Shown in pieces: positions 26,518 through 34,117 of a stretch of DNA of 64,000 bases. Position 1 is the stretch's first letter. The number at the start of each line of letters is the position of its first letter. Under the pieces are notes generated by a model, which saw only the letters and a program-made list of their open reading frames with translations, was not told the origin of the DNA and did no database searches. The position numbers and the translations under genes are program-made. The stretch comes from Bog-473 sp963704355 (GTDB taxonomy: Bacteria; Actinomycetota; Acidimicrobiia; Acidimicrobiales; RAAP-2), in contig OY969891.1 of the NCBI GenBank assembly GCA_963704355.1, positions 2,480,001 through 2,544,000 on the forward strand, given 5' to 3'.

Positions 26518-27173
26518 GCGACCGTGACAATGAGGTAGATGCTCTTACCGACCAGCCACAGACCGAGCAGGAGCGAGACCACGATGATGACCTGATCTTT
26601 GTGGGTGTCGATCCACGTTCGGATGGAAACGAGAAATGCCTGGGCTCGTTCCGGACGGAAGACGGCGTAGAGCTCCAAGGCGATGTACACAGCGGTGGAG
26701 ACTAGGCAGAACAGGAACAATGCGATGTAGCTCTCCCACGACGTGAGCTTGGCCTCGACGATCACGGCAACGCCTGCGGCGACCAGTCCCCAGGGCTGGG
26801 TGAGTGGAGCGAGGCCCATGGCGTACCAGGGCGACATGTTGTCCAAGCCCGTCTGCCACTTCGGCGGCTTCTTGGGTGGCCTGGGCTTCCCCATGCGCCG
26901 GCGTTGCCGAATGGCGATCAGCACCAGGGCGACGCCGATCGCGATCTTTGCGGCCAGAGCCCCCAGCGAGGGTGCCGTGCTCGGCGCCGGGGGCTTGTTG
27001 CCCGTGATCAGGACGGTGATAGCCACGACGATGGCCAAGGAGACGAGCCATCCGAAGACGAAGGCGGCGCCCTTGCGAGTGCCACTCTTGGAAAGAAGGA
27101 TGAGCAGGAAGGCGGTGAGAGGGATCGGCTCGAGGGTGATCACCAAGCCGATAAGCAGGAGATCGAGGATCAC
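26514..27173 (-). CDS. GAP/Sap-family membrane protein (LysE-like fold)
   Basis: 219 residues, six TM segments, starting MILDLLLIGLVITLEPIPLT. Typical of the GAP family (related to the sulfolipid-1-addressing protein and LysE exporters), with a basic cytoplasmic loop KPRPPKKPPKW in the middle. Members are implicated in moving glycolipids or small molecules across the membrane. Fifteen bases downstream of the flavodoxin gene and coupled to DUF1345. Confidence 0.75.
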   Translation of the reverse strand: MILDLLLIGLVITLEPIPLTAFLLILLSKSGTRKGAAFVFGWLVSLAIVVAITVLITGNKPPAPSTAPSLGALAAKIAIGVALVLIAIRQRRRMGKPRPPKKPPKWQTGLDNMSPWYAMGLAPLTQPWGLVAAGVAVIVEAKLTSWESYIALFLFCLVSTAVYIALELYAVFRPERAQAFLVSIRTWIDTHKDQVIIVVSLLLGLWLVGKSIYLIVTVA

Positions 27174-27188
27174 GCTGGTACCACCGGG

Positions 27189-27800
27189 CTACCCTCCGTG
27201 TTCGATCAATCCGCCGCTGCTGGCCGTAAGGCGTGTGCCCACGTCACCGGCGAACGTTCGGGCCCGGTCGAGGTGGTGGTCCTGAAGGTTCGTTGGGGGA
27301 ATCTTGACCCCGTGGTAGCGCTCCTTGTACTCGCCTGATCCGGGATGGCCCAAGAGCGAGAAGAGTGAGCGAACCTGTCCACCCAGGTAGCGAAAGCCAA
27401 TGCCGTCCACATAGCTTCCGTCACGCCTGGTCCCGATTCTCCGCACAGTCTTCAGGTTGTGCTTCCAATACCGTCGGCAGCATACGACTCCCGTGAATGG
27501 CTTGCCTTCGGGCACCTTGACGGCAGTATCTGATTCCAACAACACTCGGATCGGGACGTCGCCCGAGAGCCACCATGTCGGCGCTCCGATGACCACGAAG
27601 TCGTAGGTGCGTTCGGTCACGACGTCGTCGGGAAGGCCAATCTGCGCCCGGCCGTGTCCCAGTTCGGCGGGGACCATTGCGACAACCTCGAGGAAGGGTC
27701 TCGGCATCGGGAACTGCTTGAAGCGCTTTTGGTGCCGAGCATCGGTGAATTGGGTGTACGAGTAGACCATCAGCACCGACGGCTTCGTTACCGAGTGCAT
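27189..27800 (-). CDS. Flavodoxin-family protein lacking part of its N-terminal domain
   Basis: 203 residues. VLMVYSYT starts the first strand, but the FMN-phosphate loop and first helix are missing: YSYT joins directly to QFTDARHQKRFKQFPMPRP, where relatives have about 25-30 more residues. The remainder is intact (VVIGAPTWWLSGDVPIR, CCRRYWKHNLKTVRRIG, GVKIPPTNLQDHH). No frameshift explains the gap. FMN binding may be lost. Fifty bases downstream of the PLDc_N-SHOCT gene, same operon. Confidence 0.65.
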   Translation of the reverse strand: MHSVTKPSVLMVYSYTQFTDARHQKRFKQFPMPRPFLEVVAMVPAELGHGRAQIGLPDDVVTERTYDFVVIGAPTWWLSGDVPIRVLLESDTAVKVPEGKPFTGVVCCRRYWKHNLKTVRRIGTRRDGSYVDGIGFRYLGGQVRSLFSLLGHPGSGEYKERYHGVKIPPTNLQDHHLDRARTFAGDVGTRLTASSGGLIEHGG

Positions 27801-27850
27801 GTCGGTCGTTTCGTTGGAAGATGGGGTGCGTTGAGGCGCATTGGTTGACC

Positions 27851-28246
27851 TCAGGCCAGGATCTTCGCCTTTTGTGAATTGAATTCGGCGTCGGTGATGA
27901 CCCCCTTCTGCTTGAGGTCCTCCAGCTGGGACAACTGTTCCGCCGAGTCAGCTCTGGTGCCGGCCGTCTCCTTAACGTAGGCGTCGAACGCATCCTGTTG
28001 CTGGGCCGCCTGCTTCGCTGCACGCTCCTGCATCTTCCCGCCTCGGGCGATCAGATAGACGAAGATGCCGAGGAACGGCAGGACGATGACGAAGATGACC
28101 CAGAGTGCCTTCGCCCCACCGCCAAGGTCGTGACTGCGGAAGATGTCCGAGAACACGATGATGAGCAGCCAGAACCAGATGATGAGGAGGAAGAAACCCA
28201 ACATCGTGCCGAAGAGGTCGGCGAGCGGGTAGGTGTACGCGAGCAT
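27851..28246 (-). CDS. PLDc_N and SHOCT domain membrane protein
   Basis: 131 residues. Two TM helices (FFLLIIWFWLLIIVFSDIF and ALWVIFVIVLPFLGIFVYLI) flank a short loop and match the phospholipase D N-terminal-like domain. A Gln/Ala-rich linker and a C-terminal SHOCT motif (LEDLKQKGVITDAEFNSQKA) follow. Probably a small membrane stress protein that oligomerises through SHOCT. First gene of the operon running to 25810, with palindrome P2 150 bases upstream. Confidence 0.8.
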   Translation of the reverse strand: MLAYTYPLADLFGTMLGFFLLIIWFWLLIIVFSDIFRSHDLGGGAKALWVIFVIVLPFLGIFVYLIARGGKMQERAAKQAAQQQDAFDAYVKETAGTRADSAEQLSQLEDLKQKGVITDAEFNSQKAKILA

Positions 28247-28393
28247 CGAAGTGTCCTCCCTGATTGGTGCGATTCACAAGCTGGGCGTCCGCCGGCCACC
28301 ATCCTCGCCTGTTCCGCGCCGCGGATCATCTGAGGTCATCGTCAGGTGCGGATACCGCTGAGGAATCGAACCATGTCCGAGCCCTCGATGGCA

Positions 28394-28410
28394 TCACCCG
28401 CAGGGGGTGA
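28394..28410. promoter_or_regulatory. Palindrome P2, TCACCC-N5-GGGTGA
   Basis: TCACCC-GCAGG-GGGTGA lies between the LuxR regulator stop and the SHOCT gene start, 148 bases upstream of the latter. CTTTGCTCGGC follows on the plus strand, close to CTTTGCTGGC after P3. Confidence 0.55.
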
Positions 28411-28458
28411 CTTTGCTCGGCGTGGAGCTCAGCGACACTCCTTCAGGTTTGTACCACC

Positions 28459-31071
28459 TCAGACTGCCCGGAGGACGCCAATCTCCCGGGCACGTGAGAT
28501 GGCTCCATTGCGGTTGGCGACACCTAGCTTGCGGTAGATGTGAGCCATGTGGGTCTTGACCGTATTGAGCGACACATAGAAGTGGTCGGCGAGCTCGGTA
28601 TTGGTGAGTCGACTCGGCAGGTACGAGAGAATCTCAAGCTCCCGATTGGTCAGGGGTTCGACGAGACCGCTCGCCAGGGACGGAGAGGCGAGAGCCTGGG
28701 CCCGTCGGAGGATTCGACCTTGAAGCACTGAATGCGCATCCGGCAGCTCGGAGATCATCCGCACGACCGTCGGACCCGCACGCACGAAGGACTCGACTAA
28801 GGAGTGAGCCTCTGCCACCGCCACGGCCTCCTCGAGGTGCTTTCGAGCGAGAGCAAAGGAACCTTCGCTGTCAGCGAGCCATGCGGCCAAGAGGAGAGCA
28901 TCGATCATCGCCAGGGGATGCCCCGTGTCGGTCGATCCTGAAAAGGTCTCGACCAATTTTCGGGCGAGATCGTCGTCACCCAGGGTCAGGGCCGCGGCTG
29001 CGCGTTCAAAAGCGATCATGAGTGAATCCGGCGACGCGGTGCGGAGCGACCGCTTGCTCAGTTCGGGTGATCCGCCGAGACGGAGCACACGGCTCTGGAG
29101 GGCAAGGAGACGATCTGCGACGGCTGGGGGTGCCGGTGCTCCCAGGTCGTCTCTGGCCAGGAGAACAGTCGTCATCGCCTCCTCCCGCTTGCCCTCCGAT
29201 TCCAGTAGGAGGGCTTCCTCGAGGTGGCCGACCCACGAGAGTTGGCTTCGTCCGTTTGCCCCGGCCCTCAGGATGCCTTCATGCAACGACACCGATGCAC
29301 GACCGGGCTCGCCTCGTTCCAGCGCCACCAGAGTTGAGGTCAGATACGCCTCGGCGACCGAGGGGTGTGTCAGAAGGCCTACTTCCTTGGCGATGGTCAA
29401 TGCTTCGACAGACAATGCAACGGCTCGTTCGGTGTTCCCCAGCCATGCTTGGAGCAGCCCGAGGGAGCCCAGGCCGCTGACCTTCCAGATCGGATAAGTG
29501 GCTCCTTGGGTCGCCAATCCTCGCTCGAGCCAGTCCCGAGCCTGTTCGAGATCTCCCGCCTGGAAATGCGCCCGCCCACAGGACATGACGGCCATCGTCT
29601 CGAGTGATGCCGGATGGGTCAGATTCAAGATGGTGGGGAGCCGGCTGTCGCCGATGTGGTTCAGCTCGTCGAGGGCCCGGACCGCCATGTCGACGGAGGT
29701 CTCCGGGCGCGGAAGCCATTGGACCATCGCAGCGAGGAATACCTGGGCGCAGACCCGCTCGCCGGCCGAGGACCTGACATCGGCAGCGACGCGTCCCAGG
29801 AGGTCCTCCGCTCCCGCCGTCTGACCTTCGAGCACCATCAAGATGCCGAGAAGCAGAGTCACGTCATGCCGATCTGCCCGGGCGGACTCGGGGACCTGGG
29901 AGATCCAGCGAATGACGGTGGCCATCTCGCCCTTTTCGAAGACCTCGGAGCCTCGCGCCATGATGACGTCCAGGGCATCGTTCCAATTCCGGGCTCGCAG
30001 CAGGTATTCGAGACCAGAGCTCAGCTCCCCTCGCTCGAGGTGCCAGGAAGCGGCCTGATTCAGTAAACGGGCTTCAGCAGATGGCTGTTCCGCTCTGAGC
30101 TTGAATCGAAGCATGTCCCGAAAGAGATGGTGGAAGCGAAACCACCCACGATGAGTGTCCAGGGGAACGAGGAACATCGAATCCCGTTCCAGCTCCTCGA
30201 GGACGAGCTGGGGGTTCGATTCGCCCGTAAGGACGGCAACCAGGTCCGCGCATATCGTGTCCAGTACTGAGACACGGAGCAAGAGTTCACGGCGATCGTA
30301 GGGCTGCGCCTGGAGCACCTCCTCGCTGAGATAGTCGGCGATGAGACGGTCGTCTCCGCTGAACTGGGTGATGAACTCGTCCGCATCGTCGTAGAGCCTG
30401 AGCGTCATCCCCGCCAGCTGAATCCCGGCGGCCCACCCTTCGGTTCGTGCGACCAGCGTGGCCACCCCGTCGATGCTCAGAGGTCGACCGGTGATGTGCT
30501 CGAGCAGCTCAGCGGATTCGATGTCATCGAAGGCCAAGTCCGACTGGCGAATCTCAGTGAGCCGGTCGCTCACCCGGTGGCGACTCCACGCAATCGGCAG
30601 ATCGGTCCTGGTCGAAAGCACCAAATGCACATTCGGCGGAAGAACATTGGCCAGCCGACCAAGATCGGACATGAGGACAGAGTTCGAAAGGTGGTGCAGA
30701 TCGTCGAGGACGATCACCACCTCGGGCAGGTCGGCCATTTGTGCCTCGAGCGCTTCGAGGAGTGGCCCGCCGAGACCTCCGCTGTGCAGCGACGTCAGAG
30801 CAGTCAGATCGGCGAAGTCCGAGTTGATGGCGGCAAGGCCGGACACAAGTCGCTGGGAGAATCGGACCGGGTCGTCGTCGTCGTTGCCAATCTCCATCCA
30901 GACGAAAGCCAGCTCTTTGTGGGTAGCGGCCCATTGTGCGAGGAGCACTGATTTTCCCGCTCCGGCGGGCGCGACGATCAGCGTGAGTGGACGCACGAGC
31001 GCCTCGTCCAAACGGCGTCTGAGGGCTGAACGATCGACGGCGTAACCCGGTGCAGCGGGTAGTAGGGGCAT
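28459..31071 (-). CDS. MalT-like LuxR-family ATP-dependent regulator
   Basis: 870 residues, large-regulator architecture. N-terminal STAND/NB-ARC-like ATPase with Walker A APAGAGKSVLLAQW (about 35-48) and a Walker-B-like VVIVLDDLHHL. A long TPR-like helical region follows, then a C-terminal LuxR helix-turn-helix (LTNRELEILSYLPSRLTNTE, YVSLNTVKTHMAHIYRKLG). I chose ATG 31071 (MPLLPAAPGYAVD), where family members begin; the nearest AGGAG is 14 bases away. It lies amid four copies of a shared palindrome and is the obvious candidate to bind them. Inducer unknown. Confidence 0.85.
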   Translation of the reverse strand: MPLLPAAPGYAVDRSALRRRLDEALVRPLTLIVAPAGAGKSVLLAQWAATHKELAFVWMEIGNDDDDPVRFSQRLVSGLAAINSDFADLTALTSLHSGGLGGPLLEALEAQMADLPEVVIVLDDLHHLSNSVLMSDLGRLANVLPPNVHLVLSTRTDLPIAWSRHRVSDRLTEIRQSDLAFDDIESAELLEHITGRPLSIDGVATLVARTEGWAAGIQLAGMTLRLYDDADEFITQFSGDDRLIADYLSEEVLQAQPYDRRELLLRVSVLDTICADLVAVLTGESNPQLVLEELERDSMFLVPLDTHRGWFRFHHLFRDMLRFKLRAEQPSAEARLLNQAASWHLERGELSSGLEYLLRARNWNDALDVIMARGSEVFEKGEMATVIRWISQVPESARADRHDVTLLLGILMVLEGQTAGAEDLLGRVAADVRSSAGERVCAQVFLAAMVQWLPRPETSVDMAVRALDELNHIGDSRLPTILNLTHPASLETMAVMSCGRAHFQAGDLEQARDWLERGLATQGATYPIWKVSGLGSLGLLQAWLGNTERAVALSVEALTIAKEVGLLTHPSVAEAYLTSTLVALERGEPGRASVSLHEGILRAGANGRSQLSWVGHLEEALLLESEGKREEAMTTVLLARDDLGAPAPPAVADRLLALQSRVLRLGGSPELSKRSLRTASPDSLMIAFERAAAALTLGDDDLARKLVETFSGSTDTGHPLAMIDALLLAAWLADSEGSFALARKHLEEAVAVAEAHSLVESFVRAGPTVVRMISELPDAHSVLQGRILRRAQALASPSLASGLVEPLTNRELEILSYLPSRLTNTELADHFYVSLNTVKTHMAHIYRKLGVANRNGAISRAREIGVLRAV

Positions 31072-31418
31072 GAATTTGGCTTGAACTCCTGCTCGGTATG
31101 GCAACCCCCATTCTGAGCCCCAACAAACGTTCGAGCCAGTTACGAAGGTCATTTTGCCCCAAACAGCCGTGAGGGGGTGCCAAACGTTACCGACCCGGTT
31201 GGCCAGCCAATTGAGTGATCCGAAAAGGCTGTCGCCCGCGATCGGGGCGCCTGCTTGAGGTTCGCTCGCCGGGCTGCCATGGCCTCGTCGTCACGCGTTT
31301 GGGGTGATCGTCGGCAGCGAGCGTTGCGCAGGCCCGGTCTCCTCATTCGGTTCGCACCGCGTCTACCGCGAAGGAGAGGCACCGACCGTGTCGATTGGAA
31401 CGACGAGGATCCGCAGGG
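31072..31418. other. Upstream region of the LuxR regulator
   Basis: About 350 bases without a gene. CAAACGTT occurs twice (31124-31131 and 31181-31188) and could be a control site, but this is weak. The TCACCC palindrome is absent here. Confidence 0.4.
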
Positions 31419-31628
31419 TTACTCGCCGACCGGGTTGACCGACACCAACTCAATATTGAGGTCGCGCAGTTGACGAAACAGTCGGTAGAGCACCTCCTGA
31501 TCAGAAACCTGCCCAATGAGGTGGGTCAATCCTCCATCAGAGCGAGCAGCCTCAAATTCGCCAAAGGCAGCGAGTAATGCCGTGCTGAGTCTTCCGCGCA
31601 CGACCACTTCGAATGTGCGGGTTGACAC
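31419..31628 (-). CDS. Small conserved protein, paralogue of the 32065 gene
   Basis: 69 residues. I chose GTG 31628 because GAGG lies 8 bases upstream and it gives MSTRTFEVVVRGRLSTALLA, matching its paralogue's start. Core pattern: F-E-(V/I)-V-V-(R/K)-G-R-L, T-H-L-(I/V)-G, D-Q, L-R-D-L-N-I-(E/Q)-L-(V/L)-S-V-N. About 60 aligned residues are shared with the protein at 32065. Function unknown; small actinobacterial proteins like this often sit near stress regulators. It lies divergently from its paralogue, with no palindrome seen on its side. Confidence 0.6.
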   Translation of the reverse strand: MSTRTFEVVVRGRLSTALLAAFGEFEAARSDGGLTHLIGQVSDQEVLYRLFRQLRDLNIELVSVNPVGE

Positions 31629-31960
31629 AGCGCTTACCTCGTCATCGTGGAGTCTCAGGGGTGTACGTGTCGGATGGTGCAGCAACATCGGGGTCACCGA
31701 ACCCGACCTGCTCAAGTCCAGGTCGATCAGCGAGATCGCTGTCTTTCGCAACGCGATCGATCGCTTTGTTGAGTTCGGTGCCTTGAGACCCATGAGTCCG
31801 GTGCAGAGCCGCTCCGAGCGTGGTGAAGCATAGGGACGATTACTCGTGAATCGGCGTCAGGCGCCGACAATTTACGCTGGACTTATCGTCGTCGTGGACC
31901 TCGGGCATCCGTGCCAATACCCGGGACATGGAGCCGGCAGAAAACGCAGCATGCCGACGA

Positions 31961-31977
31961 TCACCCTCTAGGGATGA
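31961..31977. promoter_or_regulatory. Palindrome P3, one mismatch
   Basis: TCACCC-TCTAG-GGATGA matches TCACCC-N5-GGGTGA with one mismatch in the right arm. 88 bases upstream of the TTG start at 32065. CTTTGCTGGC lies just downstream, as beside P2. Confidence 0.45.
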
Positions 31978-32064
31978 CGACTTTGCTGGCTGACCGTTCC
32001 ACGATGAGGCGATGCGTGCCAGACCTCCACGGGTCCAGCTGACCGGGTACCCCGAAGAGTCCCC

Positions 32065-32334
32065 TTGAACGCCGAGTGTTTCGAGATCGTCGTGAAGGGA
32101 AGGCTCAGCCCGACCTTGGTCGCCGCGATTGACGGATTCGAAGTCAGCCGGTGCGAGCATGGCGAGACCCATCTGGTCGGGTGGGTGCCTGATCAGGCGC
32201 GCTTGCACGGCACGCTGGAACTGCTCCGCGATCTGAACATTCAGTTGCTCTCGGTCAACACCAAGCGACCTGAACGGGATACGTTCGGTCCCAGTAGTGA
32301 GGCTGAGGCACCAAAAGGAGATTCCGACGGCTGA
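32065..32334 (+). CDS. Small conserved protein, paralogue of the 31419 gene
   Basis: 89 residues from TTG 32065, MNAECFEIVVKGRLSPTLVA. The TTG gives the same distance to the FE(I/V)VV(K/R)GRL core as the paralogue's GTG. It keeps THLVGWVPDQARLHGTL and LRDLNIQLLSVN, then adds a charged 20-residue tail. Function unknown. Palindrome P3 is 88 bases upstream. Its stop is one base before the ATG of the DUF2252 fragment. Confidence 0.6.
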   Translation: MNAECFEIVVKGRLSPTLVAAIDGFEVSRCEHGETHLVGWVPDQARLHGTLELLRDLNIQLLSVNTKRPERDTFGPSSEAEAPKGDSDG

Positions 32335-32335
32335 T

Positions 32336-32731
32336 ATGGCGCGGACCAAATTGCCGATTGCTCAGAGGTCTCATGTGGGCCTGACCACCTACGCCGCGAA
32401 GGACCCTGACACATCTCTGCCGCCGAGTAGCCGCTTCGGCCGACGGGACTTCTACATTCGCCAGCTGAGGGATTGGAAGGGCTCGGCCGACACGGATCAG
32501 ATGACTCCCGCGTCCATGGCGGTGTACGGCCGGTTTTGCGGTTGGACACTGGCGCGAGCCCATGCTCGTTCGGGCGACCGGGTCGCTATCGCCGCGTACC
32601 TGGGATCCGGCAAGTCATTCGACAATGCCATCGTCTCGTTCTCGCAGTCGTATGCCGACCAGAACCAGCGCGACTTCGAGGCTCTCCAAGAGGCCGCAGC
32701 AGATGGGCGCGCGGTCCAGTCCGGGTTGTGA
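32336..32731 (+). pseudogene. C-terminal fragment of a DUF2252 protein
   Basis: 131 residues from ATG 32336. FYIRQLRDWKGSADTDQM, CGWTLARAHARSGDRVAIAA and SFSQSYADQNQRDFEAL match the last quarter of DUF2252 proteins, which are normally about 400-450 residues. The N-terminal kinase-like part is missing, with another gene in its place. It may be expressed with the preceding small gene but is unlikely to be functional. Confidence 0.6.
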
Positions 32732-32814
32732 TGCAGTGCGTCGGCACTCCAGTACCCCGGCAGTCGCGGGGCACGCAGTGCTGTCCTATGATCGGTGCCG
32801 GGTTGCCCAGTGAA

Positions 32815-32831
32815 TCACCCGATCAGGGTGA
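32815..32831. promoter_or_regulatory. Palindrome P4, TCACCC-N5-GGGTGA
   Basis: TCACCC-GATCA-GGGTGA, 58 bases upstream of the DUF6325 ATG. A perfect match to the arms of P1 and P2. Confidence 0.6.
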
Positions 32832-32889
32832 GGATTTCGGCGACCGTGAGCCATAACCTCAAAGCACATCAAGGGCAAGGACGGATCAC

Positions 32890-33312
32890 ATGACTATTGG
32901 ACCAGTCGAGTACATCATCGTGGGGTTCCCCGGAAACAAGTTCAACGGAGAGATCGCCCCGGAGTTGGTGGATCTTGTCCAATCCGGCACCATCCGCATC
33001 CTCGACCTGGTCTTCATCGGCAAGGATACCGATGGGTCAGTCGTCTTCTTCGAGCTGGACGAGCTGGACGGAGTGACGGGATTCGGAGGGTTGGACGCCG
33101 ACATCGGAGGCCTTATCGGTCCGGAGGACATCGAGTACGCCGCCGCAGCGCTCGAGCCCAACTCTTCGGCTGCGCTGTTGATCTGGGAGGACGTCTGGGC
33201 AGCGCGTTTCGCTGAGGCAGTCCGCAAGTCGAACGGAGTCGTCCTCGAGGGCGCCCGGATGCCGCACGAAATCATTGAACCGCTGCTGGCGGGTCTCCCG
33301 TCGGCGGTCTGA
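32890..33312 (+). CDS. DUF6325 family protein
   Basis: 140 residues, MTIGPVEYIIVGFPGNKFNG start, typical of DUF6325. It has IRILDLVFIGKDTDGSV, EDIEYAAAALEPNSSAALLI and WEDVWAARFAEAVRKSNGVV. The fold is predicted as a ferredoxin-like dimer, seen also in membrane-associated DUF1269 proteins; the role is unknown. Twenty-six bases before a SHOCT gene, the usual partner. Expressed from the P4 promoter. Confidence 0.8.
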   Translation: MTIGPVEYIIVGFPGNKFNGEIAPELVDLVQSGTIRILDLVFIGKDTDGSVVFFELDELDGVTGFGGLDADIGGLIGPEDIEYAAAALEPNSSAALLIWEDVWAARFAEAVRKSNGVVLEGARMPHEIIEPLLAGLPSAV

Positions 33313-33338
33313 GCCCGCACAAGGACAGGAGAACTGAC

Positions 33339-33605
33339 ATGATGAGAAGGCGACCCATTGCAAGGGCGGCGGTTCGAACGACCGCAGTGGTTGGAACCGC
33401 GGCCGTGGTCGGTGGACACATGGCCAACAAGCGGGCCCAGGCCCAGGCCCAACAGGCTGCACCGGAGGCTCCTGCGCCAGCGCCCGAGGCGGCGGCACCT
33501 GCTCCGGACCCCATCGAACAGCTCACTCAGCTGGCGGCGCTCAAGGACTCAGGGGCATTGACCGAGGCAGAGTTCGACGCTCAAAAGGCCAAGATCCTCG
33601 GCTAG
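33339..33605 (+). CDS. SHOCT domain protein
   Basis: 88 residues: basic N-terminus, short hydrophobic stretch (TTAVVGTAAVVGGHMA), Ala/Pro/Gln-rich linker and C-terminal SHOCT motif (LAALKDSGALTEAEFDAQKA). AGGAG lies about 8 bases before ATG 33339. Second gene of the DUF6325-SHOCT pair. It shares the SHOCT motif with the protein at 27851, so both ends of the stress block end in this oligomerisation module. Confidence 0.8.
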   Translation: MMRRRPIARAAVRTTAVVGTAAVVGGHMANKRAQAQAQQAAPEAPAPAPEAAAPAPDPIEQLTQLAALKDSGALTEAEFDAQKAKILG

Positions 33606-33680
33606 ACAAAGGTTGCCCTCGGTCACTCAGACCAAACAGCGCCGTCTCGTGCCGGTGTCTTCTCGTGCCGCCACGGGATC

Positions 33681-33711
33681 GGATCCGTCCGCCGTTCCAG
33701 CGGACGGATCC
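33681..33711. terminator. 12-bp perfect hairpin after the SHOCT gene
   Basis: GGATCCGTCCGC-CGTTCCA-GCGGACGGATCC: 12-bp perfect stem, 7-base loop, 75 bases past the SHOCT stop. No T-tract follows, so it could be a terminator, an mRNA stabiliser or a protein site. Confidence 0.45.
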
Positions 33712-33743
33712 AGGAGCACCTCAACGGCCTGCGTATCGTCAAG

Positions 33744-34016
33744 GTGGTCGTGGCAGCGCTCCTTCTCGTGTTCGGCGGCAACCGGAGCGGGTGGACCCTC
33801 CTGATCGTCGTCATCGCGCTGGCCGTGTATCTCGGACTGCTGCAACGCGTGGGCGTGTGGGCCACGCAAGTTCTCGGGCCTCGTGGCGAGCTGTGGCACG
33901 GGGGCGACTGCCGAGACGAGAACCATCACCCTGCCAAAATGAGGTTCGCGCGGGCTCGAAGCTCTTCCGCTCGCAGAATCCCAGTGAGAGGGCCTCTCTC
34001 AGCCCCGTTCGCGTGA
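33744..34016 (+). CDS. Possible small membrane protein or fragment
   Basis: From GTG 33744: VVVAALLLVFGGNRSGW, then LLIVVIALAVYLGLLQRVGV, which reads as two TM helices with a glycine-rich turn. The remainder (about 50 residues) is translation through tRNA remnant E and is not protein-like. No ribosome binding site is evident. It may be the C-terminal relic of a larger membrane protein. Confidence 0.25.
   Translation: MVVAALLLVFGGNRSGWTLLIVVIALAVYLGLLQRVGVWATQVLGPRGELWHGGDCRDENHHPAKMRFARARSSSARRIPVRGPLSAPFA
33927..33975 (+). repeat. tRNA-Gly(GCC) 3'-half remnant E (degenerate)
   Basis: CACC-CTGCCAA-AATG keeps the GCC anticodon loop with a half-broken stem, followed by GAGGTTCGCGCGGGCTCGAA. 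The T-arm is disrupted and a 3' piece CTTCCGCTCGCAGAATCCC follows. The most decayed copy, same orientation as A-D. Confidence 0.5.
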
Positions 34017-34117
34017 CCGGGTTGCTCATCCGAGCCAGACCCGAGAACACAGAAGACGACTTCATCGGAATCAAGGCTTGCCCTGAAGTTGGTGGGACGG
34101 CCCTTTACAATCCGGTT

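Larger units (their letters stand above)
33606..34117. other. Stretch with a hairpin, a small membrane frame and tRNA remnant E
   Basis: About 510 bases without a firmly supported gene, holding the three elements listed separately here. Confidence 0.4.

Noticed and set aside
33665..34117. N-terminal extension of the SGNH-like protein
   Set aside because: It runs through tRNA remnant E; the signal peptide starts at GTG 34118.
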